From NCBI GenBank assembly GCA_019925795.1, contig CM034314.1, positions 21,631,774 to 21,695,773 on the forward strand: a stretch of DNA of 64,000 bases, read 5' to 3'. The position numbers and the translations under genes are program-made. Shown in pieces: positions 59,601 to 63,120 of this stretch. Source of the DNA: Dendrobium chrysotoxum. Lineage: Eukaryota; Streptophyta; Magnoliopsida; Asparagales; Orchidaceae. Position 1 is the first letter of the stretch; each line of letters opens with the position of its first letter. Under the pieces are notes generated by a model, which saw only the letters and a program-made list of their open reading frames with translations, was not told the DNA's origin and searched no databases.

Positions 59601-62228
59601 CACGAATTTGTATATTTTTGCATGGGGGATCACCTCGATTTGCGTGCACAACTTTAACTGAACAAATTAGTAGTTCATTAAGGGTATTGACGGCGATCCG
59701 GACTCACTGGCGAAGTCCGTTTGTCGATCCGACGTCATTTGGGTACAAATTTGTATATCTTTGCATGGGGGATCACCTCGATTTGCGTGCACAACTTTAA
59801 CTGAACAAATTAGTAGTTCATTTAGGGTATTGACGGCGATCCGGACTCACTGGCGAAGTCCGTTTGTCGATCCGACGTCATTTGGGTACAAATTTGTATA
59901 TCTTTGCATGGGGATCACCTCGATTTACGTGCACCACTTTAACTGAATAAATTGGTAGTGTATTTAGGGTGTTGACGGCGATCCGGACGCACTGGTGAAG
60001 TCTGTTTGTCGATCCGACATCATTTGGGTAGCGCTGAGCAACATTTATGTTTTGTCTCGAGATTCGTGCCACCAATCTGGATAACCCCAAATGTAGTTCC
60101 TGAGTATTTGTAATGTTTTGAATGCAATGACGAGGTCCGTTTTGCAATCGGACTTCGTTTGGGCAATGCCGAGGCCTCTTTTCCTCGATAAGCGTGTTGC
60201 CTCGAGCTTCGTGCCACCAATTCGAATGACCCAAATTGAACATAGAAGATGTGGTTTTTGAGTATTTGCGATATTCCGATCGCAATGGTGAAATCCGTTT
60301 CGTGACCGGACATCATTTGGACAGTGGCGAGGTTGATTTTTCTCGAAATTCGTGCTGTTGCCTCAGGATCCGTGCCACCATTCTGGATGTTCCAATTTGA
60401 ATAAACAAGACTTAATTTTTATAGGTTGACAACATTCCATACCTAAAGACAATCTGTTTGTCGATCTGACATCATTTGATCAGCCTAGCATTTTAATTTC
60501 GGGTGTCGGTTGTCCCTTTTGACTGATCTCATGCAAAACAATCTTGTAGATGATTTAATAGAGCCTTATAGCTCCGTTGTAAGATGGAATTAATAGAATT
60601 ATGACCAAGTAAATTGCTTTCTAGAACTGTCCCCAAAAGCCCTTTTATCCAAGTTGTCCTTCAGAACACCACCAATGACTTTAACTGCCAATGGAGATCC
60701 TAAAGTCCCCTTTTTTTTTTAACTCCAACAATGGCTCTCTTTTTTATTTTACCTCAAAGTTATTGGAAACACAATCCCCACATTTTAAGATCAAATTTAT
60801 TTGTAATTTCATCTCCACGAACACATTGCAATAGTGTTGTCTTTCCCATAACACCATGCCCCACCATGGATAGGAGAGAAATGTTTTTTTTGTACAAATC
60901 AAATCCATCAATAAGAACTTAAGGTTCCTCATTTGATTGTTCTCTCGACCATTGCATAGAAAAATCAGGATGCGATCCACATTCGAGCTAAATCATCCTT
61001 ATCAAATTTGTGATTTTTTTTGGGGTAGTTATAGAGGTCAACAATTAACATGTTATACCTTGTAGTTTGTTTGCTTGTAAGGACCCAAGCACAAGTTTGA
61101 TATTACTTAAAATTAAAACATTTTGACCTGAAGCCTCTAAAGATAAGATATACGTTCTTGTTTCACCCTTTAAAAGTTTATCCAAAAAATTGGTTTTTAA
61201 ACTTTTGTTTCTTGTGGCTTTGTATTTTTTTTTTCTTCAGTTAATTGAAAAAATTGACGCACAACGGATTCATTTTCACCTACCCTACCTTGCATGAAGC
61301 ATATTCAGGAAACATTTTCTGAAAAACTGAATGTAGTGGTTGAGTGGTGTTATTTGACCATTTCCTCACATAAAGCTTTTATGCCACTTGTTACTTAAGG
61401 GGGAGGATTTTGGCAGATGTGGGACGTACTTGTTCCTTATTTTAGCTTGCTCACACTCTTTATAATATTTTGTTTTTACATATAATTTATATGCATGTTC
61501 ATTTCAACACTTAAAGCAGTGCAAATTGTTATCCGAATATTCTGTTAACAACTAGATATTCATTCTTTTTCCCCCTTCATTAGAATTGGTAAGTGATGTA
61601 TATTTGTTTTGCTGACTACAACTTTGAGGTCTTTGAAAAGTATATTATTTGCTGTTATTTATTTATCTTCTAAATGAGAAGATATTTTCCTTTATTCTCT
61701 TTAGAACTGATGAACTATATTTTATCAAGATGAGTTTTTTCTGTTTGAGTACATTTTTTTATATCTGAATCATAAACAGCTAGATTCTCACTCCTGTAAT
61801 AAGCAACCGGCACTTGCGTCCCTATAGCGTTTTGCTGACTACCATTTTCTTTTGCAGGCTTTGAAAGAAGGTGACATTGCTTTGTTTGACATGGGAGCTG
61901 AATATCACTTCTATGGCTCTGATATAACATGTTCTTTCCCCGTGAGTATAGTAAAAATCTCTAAATCTTGCTTCTTTTTAGAGCAGCTTTTGAGTTTTAT
62001 CTTAACCTCTTTCTGCTTAGGTTAGTGGAAAGTTCACAAATGACCAGGCTGCAATATACAATGTAAGGTTTTTGGTTATATATATATATATATATATAAT
62101 TATTATTACAACTAGGCTAAATTTTTTTGAATCATTTAATGAAATATGGGAATGCAGGCTGTCCTAAAGGCTCATGATTCAGTTATAAAATCAATAACGC
62201 CTGGAGTGAGTTGGATTGACATGCACAA
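3695..62228 (+). CDS. PEPD: Xaa-Pro dipeptidase (prolidase), 11 exons, 3' end outside window
   Basis: Prolidase hydrolyses dipeptides with C-terminal proline in the cytosol and uses a dinuclear metal centre. The joined exons (listed separately) give 345 codons plus two bases with no stop or frameshift. Residues about 28-190 form the aminopeptidase-P-like N-terminal domain and residues from about 210 begin the pita-bread M24 catalytic domain. HYGHAAAPNDR (270-280) is the substrate-pocket segment. Asp291 (LFDMGAEY) and Asp302 (SDITCSF) have the 11-residue spacing of the first two metal ligands, human Asp276 and Asp287. The remaining ligands (His and two Glu) are not in the window. Family proteins are about 490 residues, so about 70% is present. 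All introns are GT-AG with consistent phase. Introns 2, 3, 5, 6 and 8 are expanded by transposable elements. Identity is secure; whether the 3' part is intact is unknown. Confidence 0.95.
3953..4002 (+). CDS. PEPD: Prolidase exon 2 (residues 61-76 plus 2 nt)
   Basis: Acceptor CTTAG precedes GGEERTRYCTDHVELF. The exon ends in AG before the donor GTATTT, so the Arg77 codon is split (phase 2) and completed by exon 3. The motif GGEE..RYCTD..LFRQES is highly conserved in prolidases. Intron 1 is only 78 nt, the size expected without transposon expansion. Confidence 0.93.
4190..9000. other. Possible organelle-derived (mitochondrial-like) insertion
   Basis: Composition and word usage differ from the surrounding AT-rich intron: higher GC, many GAAG/CTTC words, few long A/T runs, many short ORFs with no recognisable product. 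It reads like plant mitochondrial intergenic DNA. I recognise no mitochondrial gene in it, so this is an impression. It is interrupted by an RTE copy at 5012-5391. Confidence 0.35.
5012..5391 (-). mobile_element. 5'-truncated RTE-type LINE, with 17-bp TSD
   Basis: The - strand encodes the RTE 3' signature MLRWMSGFTLRDRMRNKYI followed by RGRPKK-like sequence (here IGRPKK). The 3' end on the - strand is the GTGGGGTCGG....TTTGATATTG segment with a short TTG tail. AGCTCTTCTTAGCCCAA flanks it at 4995-5011 and 5392-5408, a perfect 17-bp target duplication, which defines a 380-bp insertion. Stops are frequent. Confidence 0.9.
10179..10239 (+). CDS. PEPD: Prolidase exon 3 (end of Arg77 to residue 97)
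   Basis: The first base completes Arg77. The exon then encodes QESYFAYLFGVREPGFYGAI and ends on a codon boundary before the donor GTAAGTG. It matches the conserved F-R-Q-E-S-Y/F...GV.EP..YG.I block of the N-terminal domain. The next exon is 28.3 kb away. Confidence 0.95.
10365..11030. mobile_element. Degenerate relative of the 12450-13222 TIR element
   Basis: The left end AGGGGCTACTTATTTGCAAG is close to the left end of the element at 12450. Internal words GAGTGTAAAAG.AATCCAAAGTATTTTTACA also match that element's subterminal part. No matching right end was found. Confidence 0.4.
12208..12255 (-). mobile_element. Very short RTE LINE 3' end
   Basis: AACAACAACATCATCATCAAG then CCTTTATCCCACTATGTG.GGTC is the tail and extreme 3' end of the RTE family also at 5012, 14360 and 51737. 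The copy is truncated to a few dozen bases. No clear TSD. Confidence 0.6.
12450..13222. mobile_element. Non-autonomous DNA transposon with terminal inverted repeats
   Basis: The ends are inverted: GGGGCTATTTACTTGGCTA on the left and the complement of TAGCCAATCAAATAGCCCC on the right. The subterminal GGAATGCA/TGCATT... and CTCCAAAGTATT blocks are also inverted. The interior (about 12625-13050) is GGT-rich on the left half and CCA-rich on the right, so it could fold back. Long low-complexity ORFs in it are artefacts of the triplet bias. Superfamily unassigned; no convincing TSD. Confidence 0.7.
13250..15980 (-). mobile_element. Decayed L1-type LINE (RT region), split by an RTE insertion
   Basis: Reading the - strand from the right: TPGPDDFIAQFFKDCWNIV, then LIPK...DF.PISL.NV.YK, then LLANKL, then FIDGRHI. 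After the insertion it resumes with DLKK-like sequence, then INGK (before the GLRQGDPLSP equivalent), and RDKGGLGLPS near 13500. These are ordered motifs of the L1 reverse transcriptase and its C-terminal part. Many stops and frameshifts are present. It ends on the right next to the chromovirus target site at 15980. Confidence 0.85.
14360..15159 (-). mobile_element. 5'-truncated RTE-type LINE nested in the L1, with 16-bp TSD
   Basis: The - strand encodes FADDILLIDKTIK, FRYLGSIIQSDSEIDGDI, LLCDRK..LNLKG.FYK, RPAMLYG.EYWSLK, and then MLRWMSGLTLRDRIRNEHI and RWFGHVK: the C-terminal RT part of a plant RTE LINE, broken by stops. TCTCAAAATATCATTA occurs at 14344-14359 and 15160-15175, exactly at both edges, giving an 800-bp insertion. 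The 5' part (endonuclease and early RT) is missing. Confidence 0.93.
15980..15984. repeat. Left target-site duplication TTTCC of chromovirus I
   Basis: TTTCC precedes the LTR start TGATG at 15985 and recurs at 23777-23781 after the LTR end CATCA at 23776. Confidence 0.85.
15985..17219 (-). repeat. 3' LTR (type A) of chromovirus I
   Basis: 1,235 bp, beginning TGATGTAGAATGAAGG and ending GTCTGCATCA as read on the + strand. It is nearly the same as 22555-23776 over the full length, with scattered substitutions, small indels and a variable poly-G tract (16281-16292). A TATA-like TATAAATAG near 17020 lies in the expected place. Confidence 0.93.
17220..17293 (-). mobile_element. 74-bp internal remnant between two LTRs
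   Basis: On the - strand this reads TAGTATTAGAGCATGGTTG, a decayed Met-tRNA primer-binding site directly after LTR B. It is followed by GAGTACTCGACGGAGTCGAG, equivalent to the end of the pol coding region, and then LTR A. Almost the whole internal region has been deleted. Confidence 0.8.
17294..18943 (-). repeat. Internal LTR (type B), 1,650 bp
   Basis: It begins TGATGCAGAACTTAAATG and ends GATGTCCTCATCA, the same terminal TGATG/CATCA pattern as LTR A but a different body. The segment CGGACTCTTCCTGCGGTTGG then TGGGTATTG, near 18590, is shared with type A. On its right is chromodomain coding sequence, on its left a primer-binding-site remnant. Its flanks CTAGA and TTCTC do not match, so it is not a simple solo insertion. 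Similar sequence occurs at 63300-64000. Confidence 0.85.
18910..19191 (-). pseudogene. RNase H tail fused in frame to chromodomain (chromovirus I)
   Basis: The reading frame runs MMTTTKMRAEVVRFD, the linker after RNase H, straight into MILSDDIISTKEGGRRRYLI, the start of a chromodomain (RRYLIRW, ESEDIWLEREEL). The junction lies near 19143-19150. In chromovirus II the same two points are about 1.33 kb apart and enclose integrase, so integrase has been lost by an in-frame deletion. The frame continues into LTR B to a stop at 18910. Confidence 0.85.
19277..19813 (-). pseudogene. RNase H / connection domain of chromovirus I
   Basis: 178 codons open. They include VRSFHGLAIFYRRFI and ISPITDCLKKG-like segments, then FSEKLNDIRQRYSTYDKEF and RYWRHYLLP..FVIFSDH.AL.Y, typical of Ty3/gypsy RT-RNase H. 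It is preceded by RT sequence and broken at YINSQKKLNAPHDR by a stop. Confidence 0.85.
19871..20400 (-). pseudogene. Reverse transcriptase of chromovirus I, broken
   Basis: The motif VVYFDDILIYS contains the catalytic YFDD. MPFGLSNAPSTF precedes it. Further upstream the frames are interrupted (frames switch near 20062-20190), so no intact RT can be read. Confidence 0.85.
20442..21316 (-). pseudogene. Zinc knuckle and protease region of chromovirus I
   Basis: The knuckle is CFRCQG...IASQC with a frameshift inside it (near 21310). The protease region reads IVDSDNCINAISS, then NPYKVAWVNSTALEVKERSL and HIILGHP. The usual D-S-G catalytic triplet is D-S-D here. The linker to RT contains premature frame breaks. 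Confidence 0.75.
21540..22320 (-). pseudogene. gag remnant of chromovirus I
   Basis: The - strand starts with METEQL..TLDLLVGQ near 22316 and includes FKWYNIFEARKVSFVEMKL, then TDWPSIKQELKQKYLPP, of the retrotransposon capsid domain. Stops and frameshifts separate these parts. Confidence 0.75.
22540..22551 (-). other. Primer-binding site of chromovirus I (initiator Met-tRNA)
   Basis: On the - strand TGGTATCAGAGC, followed by ATGGTTTGC, starts three bases after the 5' LTR. This is the standard plant Met-initiator tRNA primer site and fixes the element's orientation. Confidence 0.95.
22555..23776 (-). repeat. 5' LTR (type A) of chromovirus I
   Basis: 1,222 bp with TGATG...CATCA termini, adjacent to the primer-binding site. 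It pairs with 15985-17219. It lacks a short AAATTTGAAATT stretch present in the other copy near 16470 and differs in its poly-G tract. Confidence 0.93.
23805..23816 (+). other. Primer-binding site of chromovirus II
   Basis: TGGTATAAAGCA followed by TGGTTG is a two-mismatch form of TGGTATCAGAGC. It begins three bases after the LTR remnant ending CACATCA. Confidence 0.85.
23945..24520 (+). pseudogene. gag remnant of chromovirus II
   Basis: It starts MDHEQIQRTLVFIVGQLG with a coiled-coil-like stretch (ADFRRQAGERLENIERLG). After a stop at 24167 it continues as FLDWLKGMDNYFKWYN and EARKVSFAEMKLTGRASQY, stop, then IIDWRAMKQELKQ. The sequence then jumps to the region before the zinc knuckle, so part of gag is deleted. 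Confidence 0.8.
24504..25502 (+). pseudogene. Zinc knuckle, protease and linker of chromovirus II
   Basis: 332 codons open. The knuckle CFKCHGYGHIASQC (24579-24620) keeps the C-x2-C-x4-H-x4-C spacing. The protease reads KVIIDSESYINAVSS, so the catalytic D-S-G has become D-S-E. The part after it (VKPLLETFADVFSVDLPNQL, then LPHYCMNPEEHAKLK) is the normal entry to RT, and a stop at 25500 interrupts it. Confidence 0.85.
25572..26156 (+). pseudogene. Reverse transcriptase of chromovirus II
   Basis: Motifs in order: MTPKKDGSWRMYVDSCAINK, FSKIDLKSGYHQIRI, MVMPFDLSNAPNTFMRV and VVVYFDDILIYSK (catalytic YFDD). A frame break near 26095 follows the ISSQGIS segment. Confidence 0.9.
26285..26670 (+). pseudogene. 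RNase H of chromovirus II
   Basis: VTCDASGIGIGGVLSQKGHP contains the first catalytic Asp of RNase H. YFSEKLNNIRQQYSTYDKEF and RYWKHYLLP follow, then a stop at 26510. FFDHEALRYINSQKKLNA, another stop, and ENKTANALSRR near 26650 complete the domain. Confidence 0.88.
26678..27740 (+). pseudogene. Integrase of chromovirus II, broken
   Basis: The zinc-binding domain shows H...GH near 26900 and CHTCQLAKQRKQ near 27010. The core begins WQDVSIDFVLGLP, with VVDRFSKMAHF following. FHSQTDG.TKVVNRSLNN and PAEFAYNNSVNRTTGLSP come later. In-frame stops at about 26888, 26926, 27048, 27211 and further positions show it is dead. Confidence 0.85.
27747..28337 (+). pseudogene. Integrase C-terminus and chromodomain of chromovirus II
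   Basis: 196 codons open: the GPY/F-like segment (KLHARSAGLFKIISKINNNA, then YVLDLP), then a chromodomain at about residues 95-150 (IEAILNDEIISIKEGGRQRY, LVQWKGKPETENT). The usual Trp after the ENT position is Leu. The frame crosses into the 3' LTR (from 28250) and stops at 28335, so the last 29 codons are LTR-encoded. Confidence 0.88.
28250..28979 (+). repeat. 3' LTR (type C) of chromovirus II
   Basis: 730 bp with TGATG...CATCA termini. Its last bases (TCCCTATA...ACATCA) match the 25-bp 5' LTR remnant at 23777-23801. CTTATATATGAGGG near 28455 is a plausible TATA box and AATAAAA near 28501 a plausible poly(A) signal. The second half is rich in CCGCCGGCC. Confidence 0.87.
28990..30060 (-). 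repeat. GC-rich repeat family, - copy
   Basis: Read on the - strand, it begins at TTTTCGTGTCGAC (near 30045), passes through a stretch full of TCGA, ATTGACCC-like words and AATTGACTTTCC, then ATTTCCCCAAAT and TTTCCCCATTTT, and ends in a GC-rich block. The same ordered landmarks occur on the + strand from 43370. AAAAGAGGCTTTTGT occurs at both 29067 and 29654. No coding content is recognised; the ORFs are CpG-rich frames. It could be an LTR. Confidence 0.55.
30060..31012. other. AT-rich intronic stretch, nothing recognised
   Basis: No ORF, tandem repeat or element end could be supported here. Confidence 0.6.
32337..32608. repeat. Direct duplication inside copy A
   Basis: The segment from GTCAACTCCTATCTAC through CGCGCAGCATCCCTAG and GTGTGTACCAATAACACGCTC to ATGCGGG occurs twice (about 32337-32459 and 32488-32608). 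The same doubled arrangement occurs in copy B (about 54689-54812 and 54845-54956), so it predates the split of the copies. Confidence 0.8.
34932..35025. repeat. Two hairpin units at the end of copy A
   Basis: CACGCTTAAGAAAGCGTG at 34932-34949 forms a 7-bp stem with a 4-nt loop. The second unit, at 35008-35025, has one stem base changed. Both sit in CCAC-hairpin-TATGG. A third, incomplete unit is near 35112. Confidence 0.85.
35260..36060. other. GC-rich block with CT microsatellite, unidentified
   Basis: It contrasts sharply with the AT-rich flanks. It includes CT dinucleotide repeats (about 35578-35618), repeated GGATTTACGGGATTTG-like words and overlapping ORFs on both strands, none recognisable. 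It may be a captured gene 5' region or part of a transposon. I could not decide. Confidence 0.5.
36060..38502. other. Unassigned intronic sequence with imperfect palindromes
   Basis: 36060-37050 shows no recognisable feature apart from repeated GCGCTAT/TGTGC words near 36830-36960. 37060-37400 is dominated by GATCATGATTCGAAC-like words on both strands, including a perfect 12-bp inverted pair (ATCGAATCATGG at 37166-37177 and its complement at 37198-37209). 37400-38480 is AT-rich. Confidence 0.5.
38503..38598 (+). CDS. PEPD: Prolidase exon 4 (residues 98-129)
   Basis: Thirty-two codons, phase 0 at both ends, between CAAAG and GTAATT. The segment LFAPRLPAEYAVWLGEIK is a hallmark of the prolidase N-terminal domain. 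In-frame sequence upstream of the acceptor has no similarity, which supports the chosen border. Confidence 0.95.
38700..38849 (+). CDS. PEPD: Prolidase exon 5 (residues 130-179)
   Basis: Fifty codons from ERYMVDMTYFVDEIAQVL to SKPAEFK, with acceptor TTTGCAG and donor GTGTCT, phase 0. It contains HGLNTDS, the plant form of the LRGVNTDS segment of the animal enzyme. Intron 4 is 101 nt. Confidence 0.95.
40038..40330. repeat. Tandem duplication, about 130-150 bp unit, two copies
   Basis: Two diverged direct copies (about 40038-40182 and 40198-40328) share ATTATTT(T/G)TGAGGTACCACTA, AAGAAATAGTGGAT, ACATTCAATCTCTATACA and GAAAGAAAAGAAAAA in the same order. Copy 1 carries a short insertion after the CTTCTTA segment. 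Confidence 0.75.
41700..41878. repeat. Degenerate tandem duplication, about 95 bp unit
   Basis: AAGATTCATG...ATGTG.GTGCTTCA...GATC...GGATCAA...TGAATC...GAGTG.CATAGG.GTT occurs twice in succession. The copies are clearly diverged. Confidence 0.55.
42270..42401 (+). CDS. PEPD: Prolidase exon 6 (residues 180-223)
   Basis: Forty-four codons with acceptor CTGTAG and donor GTAGTT, phase 0. EMEKFETDLITLHPILTECR followed by VFKS..EL.LIQYAND.SSEAH is the conserved linker from the N-terminal to the catalytic domain (ILHPEIVECRVFK in the animal enzyme). Confidence 0.95.
43365..44650 (+). repeat. GC-rich repeat family, + copy
   Basis: Ordered landmarks TTTTCGTGTCGAC (43369), a long run of AATTGACCC/TCAATT words (43400-43780), AAATTGACTTTT (43762), ATTTCCCCAAAT (43791) and CCCCATTTTCTTG (43858), then a GC-rich block (43900-44640), match the inverted copy at 28990-30060. 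Overlapping ORFs on both strands of the GC-rich block have no recognisable product. Confidence 0.55.
45775..48130. repeat. Array of about 40 short inverted repeats (hairpins)
   Basis: Successive short perfect or near-perfect inverted repeats, each with its own stem and a short A/C-rich loop usually containing CAAA or TCAA. Examples: TTTGGAGCC (45886, loop 7), GAACTTAGA (46020, loop 7), GAACTTAAGA (46435, loop 5), TCTTTGAACAT (46505, loop 3), TATTTGTTGA (46690, loop 7), ATGACTTGTGA (47767, loop 8) and AATTCATCT (48058, loop 9), each followed by its exact complement. Several stems recur: the TTTGAACAT type about seven times, and the TTGCAAC...GTTGCA type about seven times. No ORF explains it. 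Confidence 0.9.
50873..51000 (+). CDS. PEPD: Prolidase exon 7 (residues 224-265 plus 2 nt)
   Basis: Acceptor TTGATTAG is followed by VMRRISTDMKEYQLESIF and HHIYMYGGCRHCSYTCIC. The exon ends with AG, which joins the first base of exon 8 to make Ser266, before the donor GTAAGA. The catalytic-domain motif GG.RH.SYTCIC is conserved. Confidence 0.95.
51572..51614 (+). CDS. PEPD: Prolidase exon 8 (end of Ser266 to residue 280)
   Basis: The first T completes Ser266, then AVLHYGHAAAPNDR, then donor GTATGC. His270 corresponds to the substrate-binding His255 of the human enzyme by the constant offset of 15. This is the smallest exon together with exon 10. Confidence 0.95.
51737..52212 (-). mobile_element. 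5'-truncated RTE-type LINE in intron 8, with 14-bp TSD
   Basis: The same family as 5012 and 14360: CAACAAGAACATCAAGC tail side, then ATCCCACTACGTCGGGTC, and decayed RT C-terminal sequence on the - strand. TGGAAAATGTAATA flanks it at 51723-51736 and 52213-52226. The insertion is 476 bp and lies 122 bp after exon 8. Confidence 0.9.
53278..57420. repeat. 4-kb noncoding repeat, copy B
   Basis: Same orientation as copy A, about 22.3 kb downstream. The first 1.7 kb is very similar, the middle is more diverged, and the end again has CCGAAATTTCGGCAGC followed by hairpin units. It carries five units of CACGCGAGCAAACGCGTG, more than copy A. It also carries an extra CCCCTCCGGTTGAG unit near 54440. Exact right boundary not determined. 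Confidence 0.8.
56970..57407. repeat. Five hairpin units at the end of copy B
   Basis: CACGCGAGCAAACGCGTG occurs at 56970, 57034, 57165 and 57390, and with one change (CATGCG..., giving a G-T pair) at 57277. Spacings are 64, 131, 112 and 113 bp. Each forms a 6-bp stem with a 6-nt AGCAAA loop, within longer repeated units containing TTTTCCGGT and CGCCGCA-like words. Confidence 0.92.
57460..58880. other. Low-complexity and G+T-rich stretch after copy B
   Basis: 57460-57600 is strongly pyrimidine-biased (long T, C and CTTT runs). 57780-58340 is rich in GTGGGCT and TGGGCTG words. No gene or element end was recognised. It may still belong to the copy B repeat. Confidence 0.5.
59404..60480. repeat. 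Tandem array: 21-bp units, then units of about 143 bp
   Basis: Three copies of CCTCATTTTGCGTGCCGATTG-type units lie at 59416-59478. Then come units of about 143 bp whose CATGGGG(G)ATCACCTCGATTT starts at 59621, 59764 and 59907. Two neighbouring units are nearly identical. Outer units on both sides (to about 60480) keep only GATC.GA, CGAAGTCCGTTT and GACGTCATTTGGG-like words. ORFs here simply translate the repeat. Confidence 0.92.
61858..61941 (+). CDS. PEPD: Prolidase exon 9, first two metal ligands (residues 281-308)
   Basis: Twenty-eight codons, phase 0, acceptor TTTTGCAG and donor GTGAGT. ALKEGDIALFDMGAEYHFYG carries Asp291, and SDITCSFP carries Asp302. In the family these bind the two catalytic Mn ions. 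Both aspartates are intact, which argues that this part of the gene is under selection. Confidence 0.96.
62021..62062 (+). CDS. PEPD: Prolidase exon 10 (residues 309-322)
   Basis: Fourteen codons, VSGKFTNDQAAIYN, between CTGCTTAG and GTAAGG; phase 0. It matches the family segment .GKFT.DQ..IY. The flanking introns are 79 and 95 nt. Confidence 0.94.
62158..62228 (+). CDS. PEPD: Prolidase exon 11 (residues 323-345 plus 2 nt)
   Basis: AVLKAHDSVIKSITPGVSWI then DMH and the first two bases of a Lys codon, before the donor GTACGG; acceptor AATGCAG. This matches the family segment ending PGV.W.DMHK. The next exon should supply LAE.. and onward. Confidence 0.94.
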
Positions 62229-62518
62229 GTACGGATGCTTGTCTTTTATATCTAAGCAAAGAAAATAAAATTAATGTACAGCATAAACCATCTTTAATTA
62301 TTTATTCTTAAGATAATTAATTGTATTTAATTTTTGAGTTATGTTTAGCTGTGGTTTGGATATTGCTAATTTTCTTTTTTGTGTTTATCAGTCTATGTTT
62401 CTTAGAATTTAGAAATTTATCTATTTTTAGCTGTTTGCCATATGTCTATTTTCAACTGGTCCAATATTTATATGTTTCCATTCTAGATCATCGGTGAGCA
62501 AGTACCAGGCATTTGTAG

Positions 62519-62585
62519 ATCTCTAGCTGAAAAGATTAAAGGAATGCTGCTGGATTGTCGAGAGCCGCCACATTGGTTATGTTGA
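62519..62585 (+). other. Possible degraded start of prolidase exon 12
   Basis: After TTTGTAG the phase completes Lys346 and reads S-LAEKI-K, and LAEKI is what plant prolidases have after DMHK. Similarity then stops and TGA follows at 62583-62585. It may be a decayed exon fragment, a splice variant, or chance. The normal exon could lie beyond the LTR that begins near 63121. Confidence 0.25.
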
Positions 62586-63120
62586 CTGTGCTCTTGGACA
62601 AAACACTAGATCTAGCAAAACCCTAGATTGTGAAAACATTAACTAGAGTATAGAGAAGAATAGAAGAAAACTGATTCATGAAAGGGAAAAATTTATAGAG
62701 GAAGCAAATACTAAGTGGGGGAATATGTCTATAATTTACCAAAATTTTCTAAATAGGTAGCTCTTGGACCTTGGAAATCCTTTCACCCCAATCCATTTTT
62801 ATAGAAATATTATAGCATTCTATTAGCTACTTTATTTATTATTTGAACTATCTGCAACTACATCCAACTTCATTATTTGGTTGCGAGTTTTTTTAGGAGA
62901 TTTGAACCCTTGTCATCTCTCTTTATGTTAAAGGACAATGTCTCCTAAGGAGGAACTCATTGGTTGTTTGTCATTGTATCTTTGCATAAAACTAGAAAGA
63001 AAGTAATGTGTTTTTTCACTTGTTATGGAAAATCTTTATAATATTTTAAATGTTTAAGATGTATTTTTGATGATAATCATAGTGTGTAACTTGTGTTGTG
63101 TAATTTGTGCAGTGTGATGA

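Larger units (their letters stand above)
51615..61857 (+). other. Intron 8 of prolidase (10,243 bp)
   Basis: Contains an RTE copy (51737-52212), repeat copy B (53278 to about 57420), a pyrimidine-rich and G+T-rich stretch (57460-58340), a moderately GC-rich block (58880-59250) and a tandem array (59404-60480). About 60480-61857 is AT-rich with nothing recognised before the acceptor TTTTGCAG. Confidence 0.82.
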
